DNA from: Micromonospora sp. NBC_01796
GTDB lineage: Bacteria > Actinomycetota > Actinomycetes > Mycobacteriales > Micromonosporaceae
Length of the DNA: 64,000 bases
Assembly: GCF_035917455.1 (NCBI RefSeq)
Contig: NZ_CP109078.1
Coordinates: forward strand, 806,001-870,000
Direction: 5' to 3'
Shown: positions 34,296-46,328 of the stretch, piece after piece
Numbering within the stretch: position 1 is the stretch's first letter
How the letters are laid out: every line of letters starts with the position of its first letter
The notes under the pieces: model-generated
Database searches by the model: none
What the model was told of the DNA's origin: nothing
What the model saw: only the letters and a program-made list of their open reading frames with translations
Made by a program: the position numbers and the translations under genes

Positions 34296-34325
34296 GACCC
34301 CGCGCGGGCACGGGGTCTCAGAGGG
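34288..34325. terminator. Convergent terminator including the SDR stop
   Basis: CCCTCTGAGACCCCG and CGGGGTCTCAGAGGG form a perfect 15-bp stem with an 8-nt loop. It contains the SDR TGA and lies 6 nt before the end of the convergent cellulase gene, so it can end both transcripts. Confidence 0.8.
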
Positions 34326-34331
34326 CCGGGG

Positions 34332-37340
<3,009 letters not shown>

Positions 37341-37396
37341 CTATGTCATCGACCCGTAGTGCGCGGCGGCAGTTTGGTGGGGTTCCGACGGAGGCG

Positions 37397-37410
37397 CGGG
37401 AGCGCTCCCA
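37397..37410. promoter_or_regulatory. CebR-type LacI operator before the cellulase
   Basis: CGGGAGCGCTCCCA contains the perfect palindrome GGGAGCGCTCCC and matches the known actinobacterial CebR box TGGGAGCGCTCCCA at 13 of 14 bases. CebR represses cellulase genes and is released by cellobiose or cello-oligosaccharides. The box is 144 nt upstream of the cellulase start and 102 nt before the divergent membrane-protein gene. Confidence 0.75.
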
Positions 37411-37511
37411 TGGATGTCCAACAATGTAACCGCCACGTTGCCGCTTTGTGAAGAGCGACCGACGCCGATGGCTCGGCCGGAGTTGTTGCCCCGACTGGCT
37501 ACAGTCCTGCG

Positions 37512-38759
37512 ATGCCCGTCGCGTACCACCGGCTCCGCCGGTTCGCCGTACTCGCCCCGGTCACGGCGCTCGCCCTGGTCGCCACCCTGGCCGGGGCAAC
37601 CCTGGCCGTACGGGCGCACACGCCCAGCCCACTGACCCGGACCGACGCCGAGGTGGTGGAGGACGCCCTGCCCCGGCTGGAGTTCCTGCGCCGGTCCCTC
37701 GACGACGGTTCGGCGCAGCGGATGCAGCAGCTCTTCCCGGAGGGCCACCTCTTCCTGCACGTGCTCTACGGGCTCTCCTGGGTCGACGTCGGCACCCGGT
37801 CGACCGCCCACCGGGACCGGGCGCTGACCGAGGCCCGGCGAGCCCTGGCCGAGGTCGACTCCGACGCCGGACGGGCCCCCTTCTCCCCCGCCCTCGACCC
37901 GCCGTACGGGGTCTTCCACGCCGGCTGGAGCAACTGGCTGCGCGGCGGGGTGGTACGCCTGGCCGGTGGCCCGACCGGGGCACCCGCCGAGGCCGAGCGG
38001 CTCGCCACCGACGCCGCCGCCCTCGCCGCCGCCTTCGACCGGCAACTGGGCTCGACCGGCTCGCCGTTCCTCACCGCCTACCCCGGTCAGGCGTGGCCGG
38101 TGGACAGCACCGTCGGGCTCGCCGTACTCCGGCTCACCGACCACCTCGCGGGGACGGACACGTACACCGAACTGATCCGGCGGTGGCGGACGGCGGCCGA
38201 CGAACGACGCGACCCGGCCACCGGGCTGCTCCCCCACCGGGTCGACCCGAAGAGCGGCCAGCCGGTCGAGGGCGCCCGCGCCACCTCGCAGACCGTGGCA
38301 CTGCGCTTCCTGCGCGAGGTGTTCCCGGCCGACGCGACCCGCGACTGGGCCACCTTCCGTACCCGGTTCGCCTCGACCGTGCCCGGCGCCCCCGGCCTGC
38401 GCGAACACCCGCGCGGCGTCGACCTGCCCGGCGACGTGGACTCCGGACCACTCATCCTCGGCCTCTCCGCCTCGGCCAGCGTGGTCGCGCTCGGTGACGC
38501 GGTGGTCTTCCGCGACCGGCGTACGGCAGCCGCGCTCACCGGCCTGGCCGAGGTGACCGGGATGGCCGTCGAGATCGGCGGGCAGCGCCGCTACCTGGGC
38601 GGGGTGCTCCCGGTCGGTGACGCCTTCCTCACCTGGTCGGTCACGGCCACCGGCTGGATCGTGCCGACGACCGAGTCCACCGCCCCGGTGGGCGGACCGT
38701 CACCATGGTGGCGGTTGCCCTGGCTGCTCCTCGCCTGGTGGCTGGTCCCGCTCGGTTGA
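37512..38759 (+). CDS. Membrane-anchored protein of unknown function, possible alpha-toroid fold
   Basis: A 415-residue protein with an N-terminal membrane helix or signal (FAVLAPVTALALVATLAGATL) and a C-terminal Trp-rich hydrophobic end (WWRLPWLLLAWWLVPLG). The central region is helical with Trp/Gly/Pro turns such as YGVFHAGWSNWLRGG, AYPGQAWPVDSTVGLAVLRL and DPATGLLPHRVDP. These are reminiscent of alpha/alpha-toroid proteins (glycosidase or linalool dehydratase-isomerase-like), but no catalytic motif can be named. TACAGT lies 6 nt before the ATG, implying a leaderless transcript. It diverges from the cellulase across a CebR-type box, so a link to cellulose use is possible. Confidence 0.65.
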   Translation: MPVAYHRLRRFAVLAPVTALALVATLAGATLAVRAHTPSPLTRTDAEVVEDALPRLEFLRRSLDDGSAQRMQQLFPEGHLFLHVLYGLSWVDVGTRSTAHRDRALTEARRALAEVDSDAGRAPFSPALDPPYGVFHAGWSNWLRGGVVRLAGGPTGAPAEAERLATDAAALAAAFDRQLGSTGSPFLTAYPGQAWPVDSTVGLAVLRLTDHLAGTDTYTELIRRWRTAADERRDPATGLLPHRVDPKSGQPVEGARATSQTVALRFLREVFPADATRDWATFRTRFASTVPGAPGLREHPRGVDLPGDVDSGPLILGLSASASVVALGDAVVFRDRRTAAALTGLAEVTGMAVEIGGQRRYLGGVLPVGDAFLTWSVTATGWIVPTTESTAPVGGPSPWWRLPWLLLAWWLVPLG

Positions 38760-38918
38760 CCGTGAACGACTGAGCGCGGACGACCAACGGGTGGGCGGAT
38801 CCGTCCTGGGATACGAGCGTACGGTTGCCGCCGACCGGCGGCACGCGGGACAGTACGCGCAGCTCAGCGGTGCCACCGAAGCTGCCGCTCCACTGGAAAC
38901 GATCTCCAGGAGGCAGCG

Positions 38919-40490
38919 ATGGCACTACGCCTCGCCGACGGCACCGGATGGCAGCAGACCCTCGCCCGCGCGGTCGCCACCACCCCCGAAGCGTTCGACC
39001 CCGCCACGTCCGACGTCGTCACCCTGCGCAACCTGATCCAGGGTGCCTGGCAGTCCGTCGGCACCCCGACCCCGGTGCGTACCCCGATCGACAACACCGT
39101 GCTGGTCAACCTGTCCCGGCTGAGCGCCGTCTCGGCCCAGGCCGCCGTCGCCTTCGCCGCCGACGAACACCGCGACTGGGCGATCCTGCCGCTGTCCGAC
39201 CGGAAGGTCCGGGTCACCGAGGCACTGGACGAGCTGACCGTCCACCGTGACCTGCTGGCCCTGCTGCTGGTCTGGGAGATCGGCAAGCCATGGCGGCTGG
39301 CCTGCGCCGACGTCGACCGGGCACTCGACGGAGTCCGGTGGTACGTCAACGAGATCGACCGGATGCTCGCCGACGGTCGGGAGCCGCTCCCCGGCCCGGT
39401 CAGCAACATCGCGAGCTGGAACTACCCGATGAGCGTCCTGGTCCACGCCGAACTGGTGCAGTTGCTCGCCGGCAACGCGGTCATCGCCAAGACCCCGTCC
39501 CAGGGCGGCGCGGTCTGCCTGACCGTCGCGCACGCGCTGATGCGCCGGGCCGGTCTGCCCGCCACCCTCCTCTCCGGCGGCGGCGAGGAGCTCTCCGAGG
39601 TGCTGGTACGCGCACCCGAGATCGGCGCGGTCGCGTTCGTCGGCGGCCGGTCAAACGGCGGCAAGGTCGCCGCCGCGCTGCTCGACTCCGACAAGCGGCA
39701 CTTCATCGAGCAGGAGGGGCTGAACGCCTGGGGCATCTGGGAGTTCTCCCAGTGGGACATGCTCGCCAAGCACCTGAAGAAGGGCTTCGAGTACGGCAAG
39801 CAGCGCTGTACGGCGTACCCCCGGTTCGTGGTGCAGCGTGACCTGGTCGACCGGTTCCTCGACATGTACCTCCCTGTCGTCCGCTCCGTACGCTTCGGCC
39901 ACCCGCTCGCCGTCGGTGACGACTGGGTCGACGGCGACGCCCTGCCGGAACTGGACTTCGGCCCGCTGATCAGCGGCGCCAAGGCCGACGAGCTGCGCCG
40001 CAAGGTCGAAGAGGCGGTACGCGGCGGCGCGATCCCGCTCTACCGTGGCCGCCTCGACGGGGCACCGTTCCTCGACGGCCAGGACACCTCGGCGTACGTG
40101 GCACCCTCGGTGCTGCTCGCCCCGCCCGGACGGTCCCGGCTGATGCACGCCGAGCCGTTCGGCCCGGTGGACACGATAGTGGTGGTCGACACCGAGGACG
40201 AGCTGCTGGCCGCGATGAACGCCTCCAACGGGGCACTGGTCGCGAGCCTCGCCTGCGACAACGAGGACGAGGCGGCCAAGCTCGCGGTGGACCTCCAGGC
40301 GTTCAAGGTCGGCATCAACAAGCCCCGCTCGCGCGGCGACCGGGACGAACCGTTCGGCGGGCGCGGCGCCTCCTGGAAGGGCGCGTTCGTCGGCGGCGAC
40401 CTGCTCGTGCACGCGGTCACCCAGGGCGGCGGTTCGGACCAACGGCTCTACGGCAACTTCCCCGACTACAACAGCTACCCCGCCACCTGA
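38919..40490 (+). CDS. Aldehyde dehydrogenase family protein
   Basis: A 523-residue NAD(P)-dependent aldehyde dehydrogenase. The ATG has AGGAGG 5 nt upstream. Features are the Asn in ASWNYPM, the cofactor Lys in VIAKTPSQGG, VGGRSNGG in the Rossmann region, a modified Glu motif (FIEQEGLNAWG in place of ELGGK) and the catalytic Cys in YGKQRCTAYPR. The C-terminal MHAEPFGPVDTIVV is standard. The altered Glu loop puts it outside the best-known ALDH subfamilies. There is no close operon partner and the substrate is unknown. Confidence 0.85.
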   Translation: MALRLADGTGWQQTLARAVATTPEAFDPATSDVVTLRNLIQGAWQSVGTPTPVRTPIDNTVLVNLSRLSAVSAQAAVAFAADEHRDWAILPLSDRKVRVTEALDELTVHRDLLALLLVWEIGKPWRLACADVDRALDGVRWYVNEIDRMLADGREPLPGPVSNIASWNYPMSVLVHAELVQLLAGNAVIAKTPSQGGAVCLTVAHALMRRAGLPATLLSGGGEELSEVLVRAPEIGAVAFVGGRSNGGKVAAALLDSDKRHFIEQEGLNAWGIWEFSQWDMLAKHLKKGFEYGKQRCTAYPRFVVQRDLVDRFLDMYLPVVRSVRFGHPLAVGDDWVDGDALPELDFGPLISGAKADELRRKVEEAVRGGAIPLYRGRLDGAPFLDGQDTSAYVAPSVLLAPPGRSRLMHAEPFGPVDTIVVVDTEDELLAAMNASNGALVASLACDNEDEAAKLAVDLQAFKVGINKPRSRGDRDEPFGGRGASWKGAFVGGDLLVHAVTQGGGSDQRLYGNFPDYNSYPAT

Positions 40491-40629
40491 CGCAGGGGTC
40501 CACGGCTGCTCCTCGTCCGGCAATACGTAGTCAGCGCGGGCGCCCTGCCGCTCCTGCGGGGCGGGAGGTCCCGGGATCGGTCGGACACTCGGTGGCACGC
40601 CCGCCTGCCGACCCACGGAGAATACGAAC

Positions 40630-41514
40630 ATGGAGATGGATCTCAACGCCGCGATCTCGTTCGTACAGACCCATGGACGCGTACTCGACCGGCGACGCCT
40701 GGGTCTGTTGCTGGGCGACGGTTCGCCGGGCGACGTGCTTGCCGCGCTGGATGCCTACCGCAACCCGGACGGCGGCTATGGCTGGGCGTTGGAACCCGAC
40801 CAACGGTCGGCAACGAGTCAACCCGTGGCGGCAATGCACGCCCTGGAGGTCCTTGCCGACATCCGGGACACGAAGAGCCGGCGGCCCGTGGAACTGTGTG
40901 AGTGGCTCTCCGGACACACCCTGCCCGACGGTGGTGTGCCGTTCGGCCTGCCGTGCTCCGACACCGCGGGCAGCGCGCCGCACTGGGTGGAAGCCGACGC
41001 GACGGTGTCGTCCCTGCAGATGACGGCGCAGCTCGCCGCCCAGGCCCATCGACTTGCCCGACACCGCGCCGACATCGCGGCACATCCGTGGCTGGCCGCC
41101 GCCACCGCCTACTGCCTGGAGCGGATCGACCAGGTCGACGACGCCCCGCACGCCTACGAACTGATGTTCGCGATGCGCTTCCTCGACGCGGTCACCGGAC
41201 ATGACCGCCGGGCCCGCGCGCTGATCGACCGGCTCATCCCCTACCTGGTCAGCGACGGCCCGACCCCGGTCACGGGTGGTGCGGAGGGCGAGGTGCTGCA
41301 CGTACTGGACTTCACACCGTACGCGGACGCACCCTCCAGGACGTCGTTCACCAAGGACGCCATCGCGGCGGACCTGGTCCGGCTGGCCCGCCGGCAGCAG
41401 CCCGACGGCGGGTGGACCGTTGCCTACACGGTCTACTCCCCCGCCGCCGTGCTCGAGTGGCGTGGTTACACGACGGTTCAGGCCATCGCCACGCTGCAAG
41501 GCGCTCCCCTGTGA
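40630..41514 (+). CDS. Hypothetical protein with terpenoid-cyclase-like repeats
   Basis: A 294-residue protein with repeated Gly-rich turns: AYRNPDGGYGWALEPDQ near the start and RRQQPDGGWTVAYT near the end. These are typical of prenyltransferase or squalene-cyclase alpha-toroids. Between them are paired helices rich in His and Asp (HALEVLADI, DAPHAYELMFAMRFLDAV). No DxDD or zinc motif is evident, so enzyme activity is uncertain. The ATG follows GGAGAATACGAAC. No signal peptide. It stands alone, before a convergent gene pair. Confidence 0.6.
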   Translation: MEMDLNAAISFVQTHGRVLDRRRLGLLLGDGSPGDVLAALDAYRNPDGGYGWALEPDQRSATSQPVAAMHALEVLADIRDTKSRRPVELCEWLSGHTLPDGGVPFGLPCSDTAGSAPHWVEADATVSSLQMTAQLAAQAHRLARHRADIAAHPWLAAATAYCLERIDQVDDAPHAYELMFAMRFLDAVTGHDRRARALIDRLIPYLVSDGPTPVTGGAEGEVLHVLDFTPYADAPSRTSFTKDAIAADLVRLARRQQPDGGWTVAYTVYSPAAVLEWRGYTTVQAIATLQGAPL

Positions 41515-41565
41515 CCGTCAACCGGCTGCCCACGCCTGCCGCGCGCCCTCCGTCGCCGATCGGCC

Positions 41566-42006
41566 TCAGTGCCTCTGGTCATGATGCGGCTGTTGGACCT
41601 CATCGAAGCCACGATAGGTGCCGGACTCGTCGGCCGCGTCGGCAAACTCGTCGAAGTCCATGTTCGCGATGCTCAGGTTGGCCGAAACGTCGGCATACCA
41701 ACGAGGCGGTACGCGGAACGTACGGCCGGGTTCGGTATAGAGGTCGACGGCGAGAAGTGGACGCTCTTTGTCAACCATCGTGATGACATCGGCGAGGAAG
41801 AGGTAGGTCAGCTTGTGGTCGTCGGCCGCGGCCATGTCCGCATCGATCAGAGCCCGGACAGTCACGTTGGAGTAGGTGACGTCACTGACACAGGTTGCAC
41901 CTCCCGCTTCGGTGGCCTGTATGACTTCGCCCCATGCTCCGTCGTCGCCGAAGTCGACCCGCAGAATCAGCGTTGTCAGGTCGTCGGGTTGAGGCAGGGA
42001 GATCAC
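41566..42006 (-). CDS. DUF6924-like small protein
   Basis: About 146 residues. The GTG start overlaps the stop of the upstream gene (GTGA) with GGAAGGA nearby, so the two are coupled. The start of the domain, LTTLILRVDFGDDGAWGEVIQ, resembles the DUF6924 opening (an RxDFxxDxxW pattern). The centre holds TYLFLADVITMV and LLAVDLYTEPGRTFRVPPRWY. No catalytic motif is seen. Small proteins of this kind often occur in immunity or signalling pairs in actinobacteria, but here that is only a guess from its size and coupling. Confidence 0.55.
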   Translation of the reverse strand: MISLPQPDDLTTLILRVDFGDDGAWGEVIQATEAGGATCVSDVTYSNVTVRALIDADMAAADDHKLTYLFLADVITMVDKERPLLAVDLYTEPGRTFRVPPRWYADVSANLSIANMDFDEFADAADESGTYRGFDEVQQPHHDQRH

Positions 42007-42524
42007 CTCGATGATCCTTCCATCTCGTCCGCGGACATCCGGCTGATAGTCCTGCCGGCCTCGGTCTCCACCAGCGTCAGAGCACCGACCCAACTCGGAC
42101 CATCCGGGTACTCCCAACTGGCCGGGTCCGCCAGTACCGCCGGCAGGTGGTCCCTCGACACAGGTTCGCCGTACGCCAGGCCCTCCCGACCCTCATTGAC
42201 CACCGACACGTAGCGGCGCAACTCCATCCAGCCGCTGTCCACCAACCTCAGCAGGACGGAGGCAAGTTCGGACAGCGACGGCTCGGGCTGAGCGGGATCC
42301 AGGTCACCGAACACCCCGGGCAGCAGGTCCATCTCGAAGGAGTTGATGAGGAACGCTCGCTCGACATGCGACAGGCGTTGCCACTCGTTGAGGCCCACCA
42401 GCAGATCATCACATGCCGCTCGGAGCCCCGACGGACGCGTTTCATCGTTCCGCCTCGCACCTGCCGCTCGGGCGACGGGTCCGCCGACCGCGCGACGGGA
42501 TGCCTTCTGAAGTAGGGGGCGCAT
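42003..42524 (-). CDS. Hypothetical protein coupled to the DUF6924-like gene
   Basis: Up to 173 residues. The core begins at about residue 40 (CDDLLVGLNEWQRLSHVERAFLINSFEMDLLPG) and continues through LRRYVSVVNEGREGLAYGEPV to WVGALTLVETEAGRTI. The first 35 residues are basic and may not be translated; the GTG of VGLNEW is an alternative start. Its stop overlaps the next gene. No signal peptide, membrane helix or known family is evident. The pair is transcribed convergently with its left neighbour and divergently from a DUF1801-like gene. Confidence 0.5.
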   Translation of the reverse strand: MRPLLQKASRRAVGGPVARAAGARRNDETRPSGLRAACDDLLVGLNEWQRLSHVERAFLINSFEMDLLPGVFGDLDPAQPEPSLSELASVLLRLVDSGWMELRRYVSVVNEGREGLAYGEPVSRDHLPAVLADPASWEYPDGPSWVGALTLVETEAGRTISRMSADEMEGSSR

Positions 42525-42609
42525 CGATCAAGAATCGAGAAGCGCCAGCCTCCGCAGTACGGCTAGCGTCACCGTCAGTCACACCGACAACGATCAGGAG
42601 AGCGACGCG

Positions 42610-43074
42610 ATGGGCGCGAGCAGCGATGCGAAGAACAAGACGAGCAGGGACGGCTTCTCCGAGGACGAACGCGCTGCGATGAAGGAACGCTCCGCGGAGC
42701 TGAAGAAGGAGGCGACCCGCGGTCGTGGCAACAAGGCTGCCGCCGAGGAACTCGACGTGCTCTCGAAGATCGCGGAAATGGAGCCGTCGGACCGGGCACT
42801 GGCCGAACGCATCCACGCCATCGTCACCACCAACGCCCCGGATCTGTCGCCGAAGCTGTGGTACGGACAGCCGGCCTACGCCAGAAAAGGCAAGGTCGTG
42901 TGCTTCTTCCGCAGCGGGCACGGGGACAAAGAACCCTACTCAACCTTCAGCTTCACCGCCGAAGCCAACCTCGCCGACGCCAGCGGCCTGTGGCCCACGT
43001 CCTTCGCCGTGACCGAGGTCAGCAACGAGGTCGCGAAGACCATCACCACCCTCGTCAAGAAGGCCGCGAGCTGA
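42610..43074 (+). CDS. DUF1801 / YdhG-like small protein
   Basis: A 154-residue protein. A charged, Lys/Glu-rich helical N-terminus (to about residue 50) precedes a DUF1801-like domain: DRALAERIHAIVTTNAPDLSPKLWYGQPAYARKGKVVCFF. The domain is close to the YdhG family, which includes the Bacillus frataxin-like Fra protein. The ATG has AGGAGAGCGACGC upstream. The role could be iron handling or simply unknown; no metal ligands can be assigned. It stands alone, with a 330-bp gap after it. Confidence 0.7.
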   Translation: MGASSDAKNKTSRDGFSEDERAAMKERSAELKKEATRGRGNKAAAEELDVLSKIAEMEPSDRALAERIHAIVTTNAPDLSPKLWYGQPAYARKGKVVCFFRSGHGDKEPYSTFSFTAEANLADASGLWPTSFAVTEVSNEVAKTITTLVKKAAS

Positions 43075-43405
43075 CGTACTGCGAGGGGGCCACTGCCAAT
43101 CGTCGTGGTCGAGCCGGACGTGTCCTGACTCGACGAGTAGGGCTTGGTCAACAGGGATTTTGTCGCGATGATCGTGCCGAACCCGGTCGGTGGGCTCGGG
43201 CTGTCGGGGTTGCTCGACGGGGTGCTCGCCTGAACGCCGTCGCGTCGCGCGGCGCTTCGCTTCGCTTCGGCCGGATAGTGGTGGAGCCCGGTGAGGGGTG
43301 GCAGGCGTCGTCGTCGCGTAACGAGCGGATCGTGGCAGAGCCGGATGTCTGCGCGTGCCCTCCGGCTGGAGGGAGCTTGTCCTATCCCTGTGCTCCAATC
43401 CCGTC
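43075..43405. other. Gap without a convincing gene
   Basis: A 331-bp region of uneven composition. It has a CGCTTCG simple repeat and three loosely similar GTGG..GAGCC(C)GG segments, plus a 21-residue open stretch (MIVPNPVGGLGLSG...) that could be a decayed gene end. I see no credible promoter palindrome. Confidence 0.4.
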
Positions 43406-43888
43406 ATGCATATCGTCGTCTGCGGTGCGCTGGTGGAGAACGGGGCGGTCCTGCTGGTACACCGCAGCCCGACCCGCCGGGCGTACCCGGATCTCTGGGA
43501 CCTGCCCGGGGGGCACGTCGAAGCGGGTGAGTCGGAACTACAGGCCCTCGCGCGTGAGATGCACGAGGAGCTGGGAGTTCACATCGCGGCGGAGTCCTCG
43601 TCACGGTTGGGCGACCTGCGTGCCGGCAGTGGCGAGGACGCCGTCCGCGTGAGCGTCTGGCACATCCGAGACTGGGTCGGCTCGCCCACCAACGGTGCAC
43701 CTGAGGAGCATGACGACATCGCATGGGTCGGGATCAGCAAGCTGGCCGGTCTTCCCCTCGTGTTCGGCGCCCTGCCGGCATTACTGCGTGCCCTGCCCGA
43801 GCCTGACCGGCCGCCTCGTCGCGACGAAGCACGGACAACCGCAACGCCGGACGGCCCGCGTGGCGACAGCGATCCCGCACCTCCGTGA
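43406..43888 (+). CDS. NUDIX hydrolase
   Basis: A 160-residue protein with the full NUDIX box GGHVEAGESELQALAREMHEELGV (G-x5-E-x7-REx2EExG), which binds Mg2+ and cleaves nucleoside diphosphate-linked compounds. The start HIVVCGALVENGAVLLVHRSP and the PDLWDLPGG segment are typical of MutT-like members. The ATG has no ribosome site; CCAAT lies 6 nt upstream. A Pro/Arg-rich C-terminal tail of ~25 residues is extra. Substrate unknown; a nucleotide-sanitising role is possible. Confidence 0.88.
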   Translation: MHIVVCGALVENGAVLLVHRSPTRRAYPDLWDLPGGHVEAGESELQALAREMHEELGVHIAAESSSRLGDLRAGSGEDAVRVSVWHIRDWVGSPTNGAPEEHDDIAWVGISKLAGLPLVFGALPALLRALPEPDRPPRRDEARTTATPDGPRGDSDPAPP

Positions 43889-43937
43889 ACAGGTGAGCGC
43901 CGCCGCGTCCGCCGCCCATTCCCGCTAGTCTCTTTGA

Positions 43938-44588
43938 GTGATCAATCCGATCGAGCTTGTCATCTTCGACTGCGACGGAGTGCTGGTCGACAGCGAGCGC
44001 ATCGCGGTCCGTGTCCATGTCGCGGTGGGCGCGGACCTGGGCTGGCCACTTACCGAGGCGGACGTGGTCGAGCGGTTCGTCGGCCGGTCCAGCGCGTCCA
44101 TCCGGGAGCTGATCGCCGTCCGCCTCGGGCACGATGTGGCCGGGACCTGGGCGGAGCGGTTCGAGCTGGCGCACCGCCAGGAGGTGGACGCCGGACTGAC
44201 CGCGGTCGAAGGGATCACCGACGCGCTCGACGCGATCAGCCAGCCGACATGCGTGGCCTCCAGTGGTACGCACGAGAAGATGCGGCACACCCTGGGTCGC
44301 ACCGGACTGTATCGCCGCTTTGCGGGCCGTATCTTCAGCGCGACCGAGGTCGCCCGCGGCAAGCCCGCCCCCGACCTGTTCCTGCACGCGGCGGCGAACA
44401 TGGGTGTCCCGCCTGCGGCGTGCGTCGTGGTCGAGGACAGCCTGTACGGCGCGCAAGCGGCCCGCGCCGCGGGCATGCGCTGCCTCGGCTACGCGGGCGG
44501 ACTTACCCCCGCCCGTCGACTTGAGGGCTCCGCCACCGTGATCTTCGACGACATGCGCAAACTGCCGGCCCTGCTCGACGAGGTCTGA
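43938..44588 (+). CDS. HAD-superfamily hydrolase, beta-phosphoglucomutase-like
   Basis: A 216-residue phosphatase or phosphomutase. Motif I, FDCDGVLVDSE, has both Asp; motif II is ASSGTHEK; the Lys lies in ARGKPAPDLFLHAA; motif IV is VVVEDSLYGAQAA. A helical cap lies between motifs I and II. It acts on a small sugar phosphate or similar metabolite. The GTG start is preceded by TAGTCT with a 6-nt gap (leaderless). It is separate from the NUDIX gene by 49 nt. Confidence 0.88.
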   Translation: MINPIELVIFDCDGVLVDSERIAVRVHVAVGADLGWPLTEADVVERFVGRSSASIRELIAVRLGHDVAGTWAERFELAHRQEVDAGLTAVEGITDALDAISQPTCVASSGTHEKMRHTLGRTGLYRRFAGRIFSATEVARGKPAPDLFLHAAANMGVPPAACVVVEDSLYGAQAARAAGMRCLGYAGGLTPARRLEGSATVIFDDMRKLPALLDEV

Positions 44589-44741
44589 GCGCGTGCGACT
44601 GCGACAACCTCCACCGCGGCAGGGGCGAAGTCGAATACGATCCGCCGTCCGCCTGCCGGTCCGAGTCGCCGGGGAAATACCCGCCGGAAGCTGAGAACGA
44701 ACGTTGTACGCCGGTGGATAAGCGGTTCCCCGAACGTCCGC

Positions 44742-44764
44742 TCGGCAGATCAGGATGTTGAGCG
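44742..44764. repeat. 23-bp direct repeat, left copy
   Basis: TCGGCAGATCAGGATGTTGA plus GCG, repeated with one mismatch 2.1 kb downstream. It lies 22 nt before the beta-lactamase-fold gene. The GATC-AGGATGTTG core resembles an arm of the palindromic elements. Confidence 0.65.
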
Positions 44765-44786
44765 GGCCGCCGGTAGGTTTGCCCGT

Positions 44787-46160
44787 ATGTCACCGATCCC
44801 GACGCCGCTGCTGCCCGAAACCCGACGTGCGCTGGTCCACCGGCTGGCCACTGGTCAGGTAGCGGGTCGGGCGCCTTCGGTCGTCGCTGCCGTGGTGCGT
44901 GATGGCAGTCCGGTATGGATGGACGGGTGGGGAACGGTGGACGGAAGGGTGCCGGATGGCGACCTCCAATACCGGATCGGCTCGATCACCAAGACGTTCC
45001 TGGCGGTGCTGGTGCTGCGCCTGCGCGACGAGGGGCGACTCGCGCTTAGCGACCCACTGGCCGCGCATTTGCCCGGCACGGCGGCGGGCCAGGCCACGGT
45101 CGGTGCGTTGCTGGCGCACACCGCCGGGCTGATGTCTGAGGCGCCCGGCCCGTGGTGGGAACGGACCCCGGGAGCGCTGCGACCCGACCTGGCCGACGTG
45201 CTGGGCAGCGATCCGCAGGTGCATCCGGCCGGGCAGCGCTACCACTATTCCAGCCCTGGCTATGCGCTGCTTGGCGCGCTGGTGCAGCGGGTTCGGGGGC
45301 AGGCGTGGGGTGAGGTGCTGCGGCGCGAGGTGCTGGAGCCGCTCGCGATGACCCGCACCACCCTGCTGCCGGTCGCGCCGCATGCCACGGGCTGGGCGGT
45401 GCATCCCTGGGCCGATGTGCTCCTTGCGGAGCCCGCCGTGGACACCGGTCTGATGGCGCCTGCCGGGCAACTGTGGTCGACCGTGACGGATCTGGCCAGG
45501 TTCGCCGCGTTCCTCATCGACGGCGACGACCGGGTGTTGCATCCGGACACCGTCGCGCAGATGCGTACCCCGGCGAGCCCGCCGGAGGCGACGGACTGGG
45601 AGAGCGGCTACGGGCTCGGCATGCAGTTGCTGCGCCGCGACGGCCGGTTGTTGGCCGGGCACACCGGCTCGATGCCGGGCTTTGTCGCGACCGTTTGGGT
45701 CAGCCCCGATGACGCTCTGGGTGCGGTCGTTATGGGTAACGTGACCGCAGGCCTGTCCGCCGGTGCGCTCGCCGCCGATCTGCTACAGACGGTCGCCGAG
45801 CGGGAACCGCGGATCCCTGCGCCGTGGCGACCGCTGCCCTCAGTTGACCCACAGCTACTGGATCTCGCCGGTCCGTGGTACTGGGGGCCGGCTCCTTATG
45901 TGTTGCGCCCGCAGGCTGAGGGCTTCCTGGACTTGGCCTCGCTGTCCGGCGGGCGCGGCACCCGGCTACGCCCCACCGACGACGGCGGCTGGGAGGGGAT
46001 CAACGGCTACTTCGCCGGCGAACGGCTGCGGGTGCAACGCGACGCGGCTGGTGCCGTCAGCCACCTCGATCTTGGCACCTTCGTCTTCACCCGGCAGCCC
46101 TACGACCCTGCGGCGCCAGTGCCCGGCGGTATCGACCCCGCCGGTTGGCGCGCCGGCTGA
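44787..46160 (+). CDS. Beta-lactamase-fold serine hydrolase (class C / DD-peptidase type)
   Basis: A 457-residue protein. The nucleophile lies in the SxxK motif of IGSITKTFL near residue 70, followed by YHYSSPGYALLG (Y-S-S/N element) and HTG in LAGHTGSMPG (KTG equivalent). A ~110-residue beta-rich C-terminal domain follows (LLDLAGPWYWGPAPY ... HLDLGTFVFTRQPYD), as in esterase or peptidase relatives. No signal peptide is seen, so it is probably cytoplasmic and not a drug-resistance enzyme; esterase or D-aminopeptidase activity is possible. TAGGTT lies 7 nt before the ATG. It is flanked by the 23-bp direct repeats, together with the next gene. Confidence 0.85.
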   Translation: MSPIPTPLLPETRRALVHRLATGQVAGRAPSVVAAVVRDGSPVWMDGWGTVDGRVPDGDLQYRIGSITKTFLAVLVLRLRDEGRLALSDPLAAHLPGTAAGQATVGALLAHTAGLMSEAPGPWWERTPGALRPDLADVLGSDPQVHPAGQRYHYSSPGYALLGALVQRVRGQAWGEVLRREVLEPLAMTRTTLLPVAPHATGWAVHPWADVLLAEPAVDTGLMAPAGQLWSTVTDLARFAAFLIDGDDRVLHPDTVAQMRTPASPPEATDWESGYGLGMQLLRRDGRLLAGHTGSMPGFVATVWVSPDDALGAVVMGNVTAGLSAGALAADLLQTVAEREPRIPAPWRPLPSVDPQLLDLAGPWYWGPAPYVLRPQAEGFLDLASLSGGRGTRLRPTDDGGWEGINGYFAGERLRVQRDAAGAVSHLDLGTFVFTRQPYDPAAPVPGGIDPAGWRAG

Positions 46161-46328
46161 CCTCACGAACGCACTGATCTCGACACGACCGGATGTCCTC
46201 ACACCTAGATGCGCGGTCAATGACGGCTACCACGGGTGATGGGAACCCTGGCGCTTGCACGCCCGGTCGGCGGCAGAATAGTACGGCTGACCTTGGCCGA
46301 GGCGGTCCACGGATGCGACACTGCGGCG

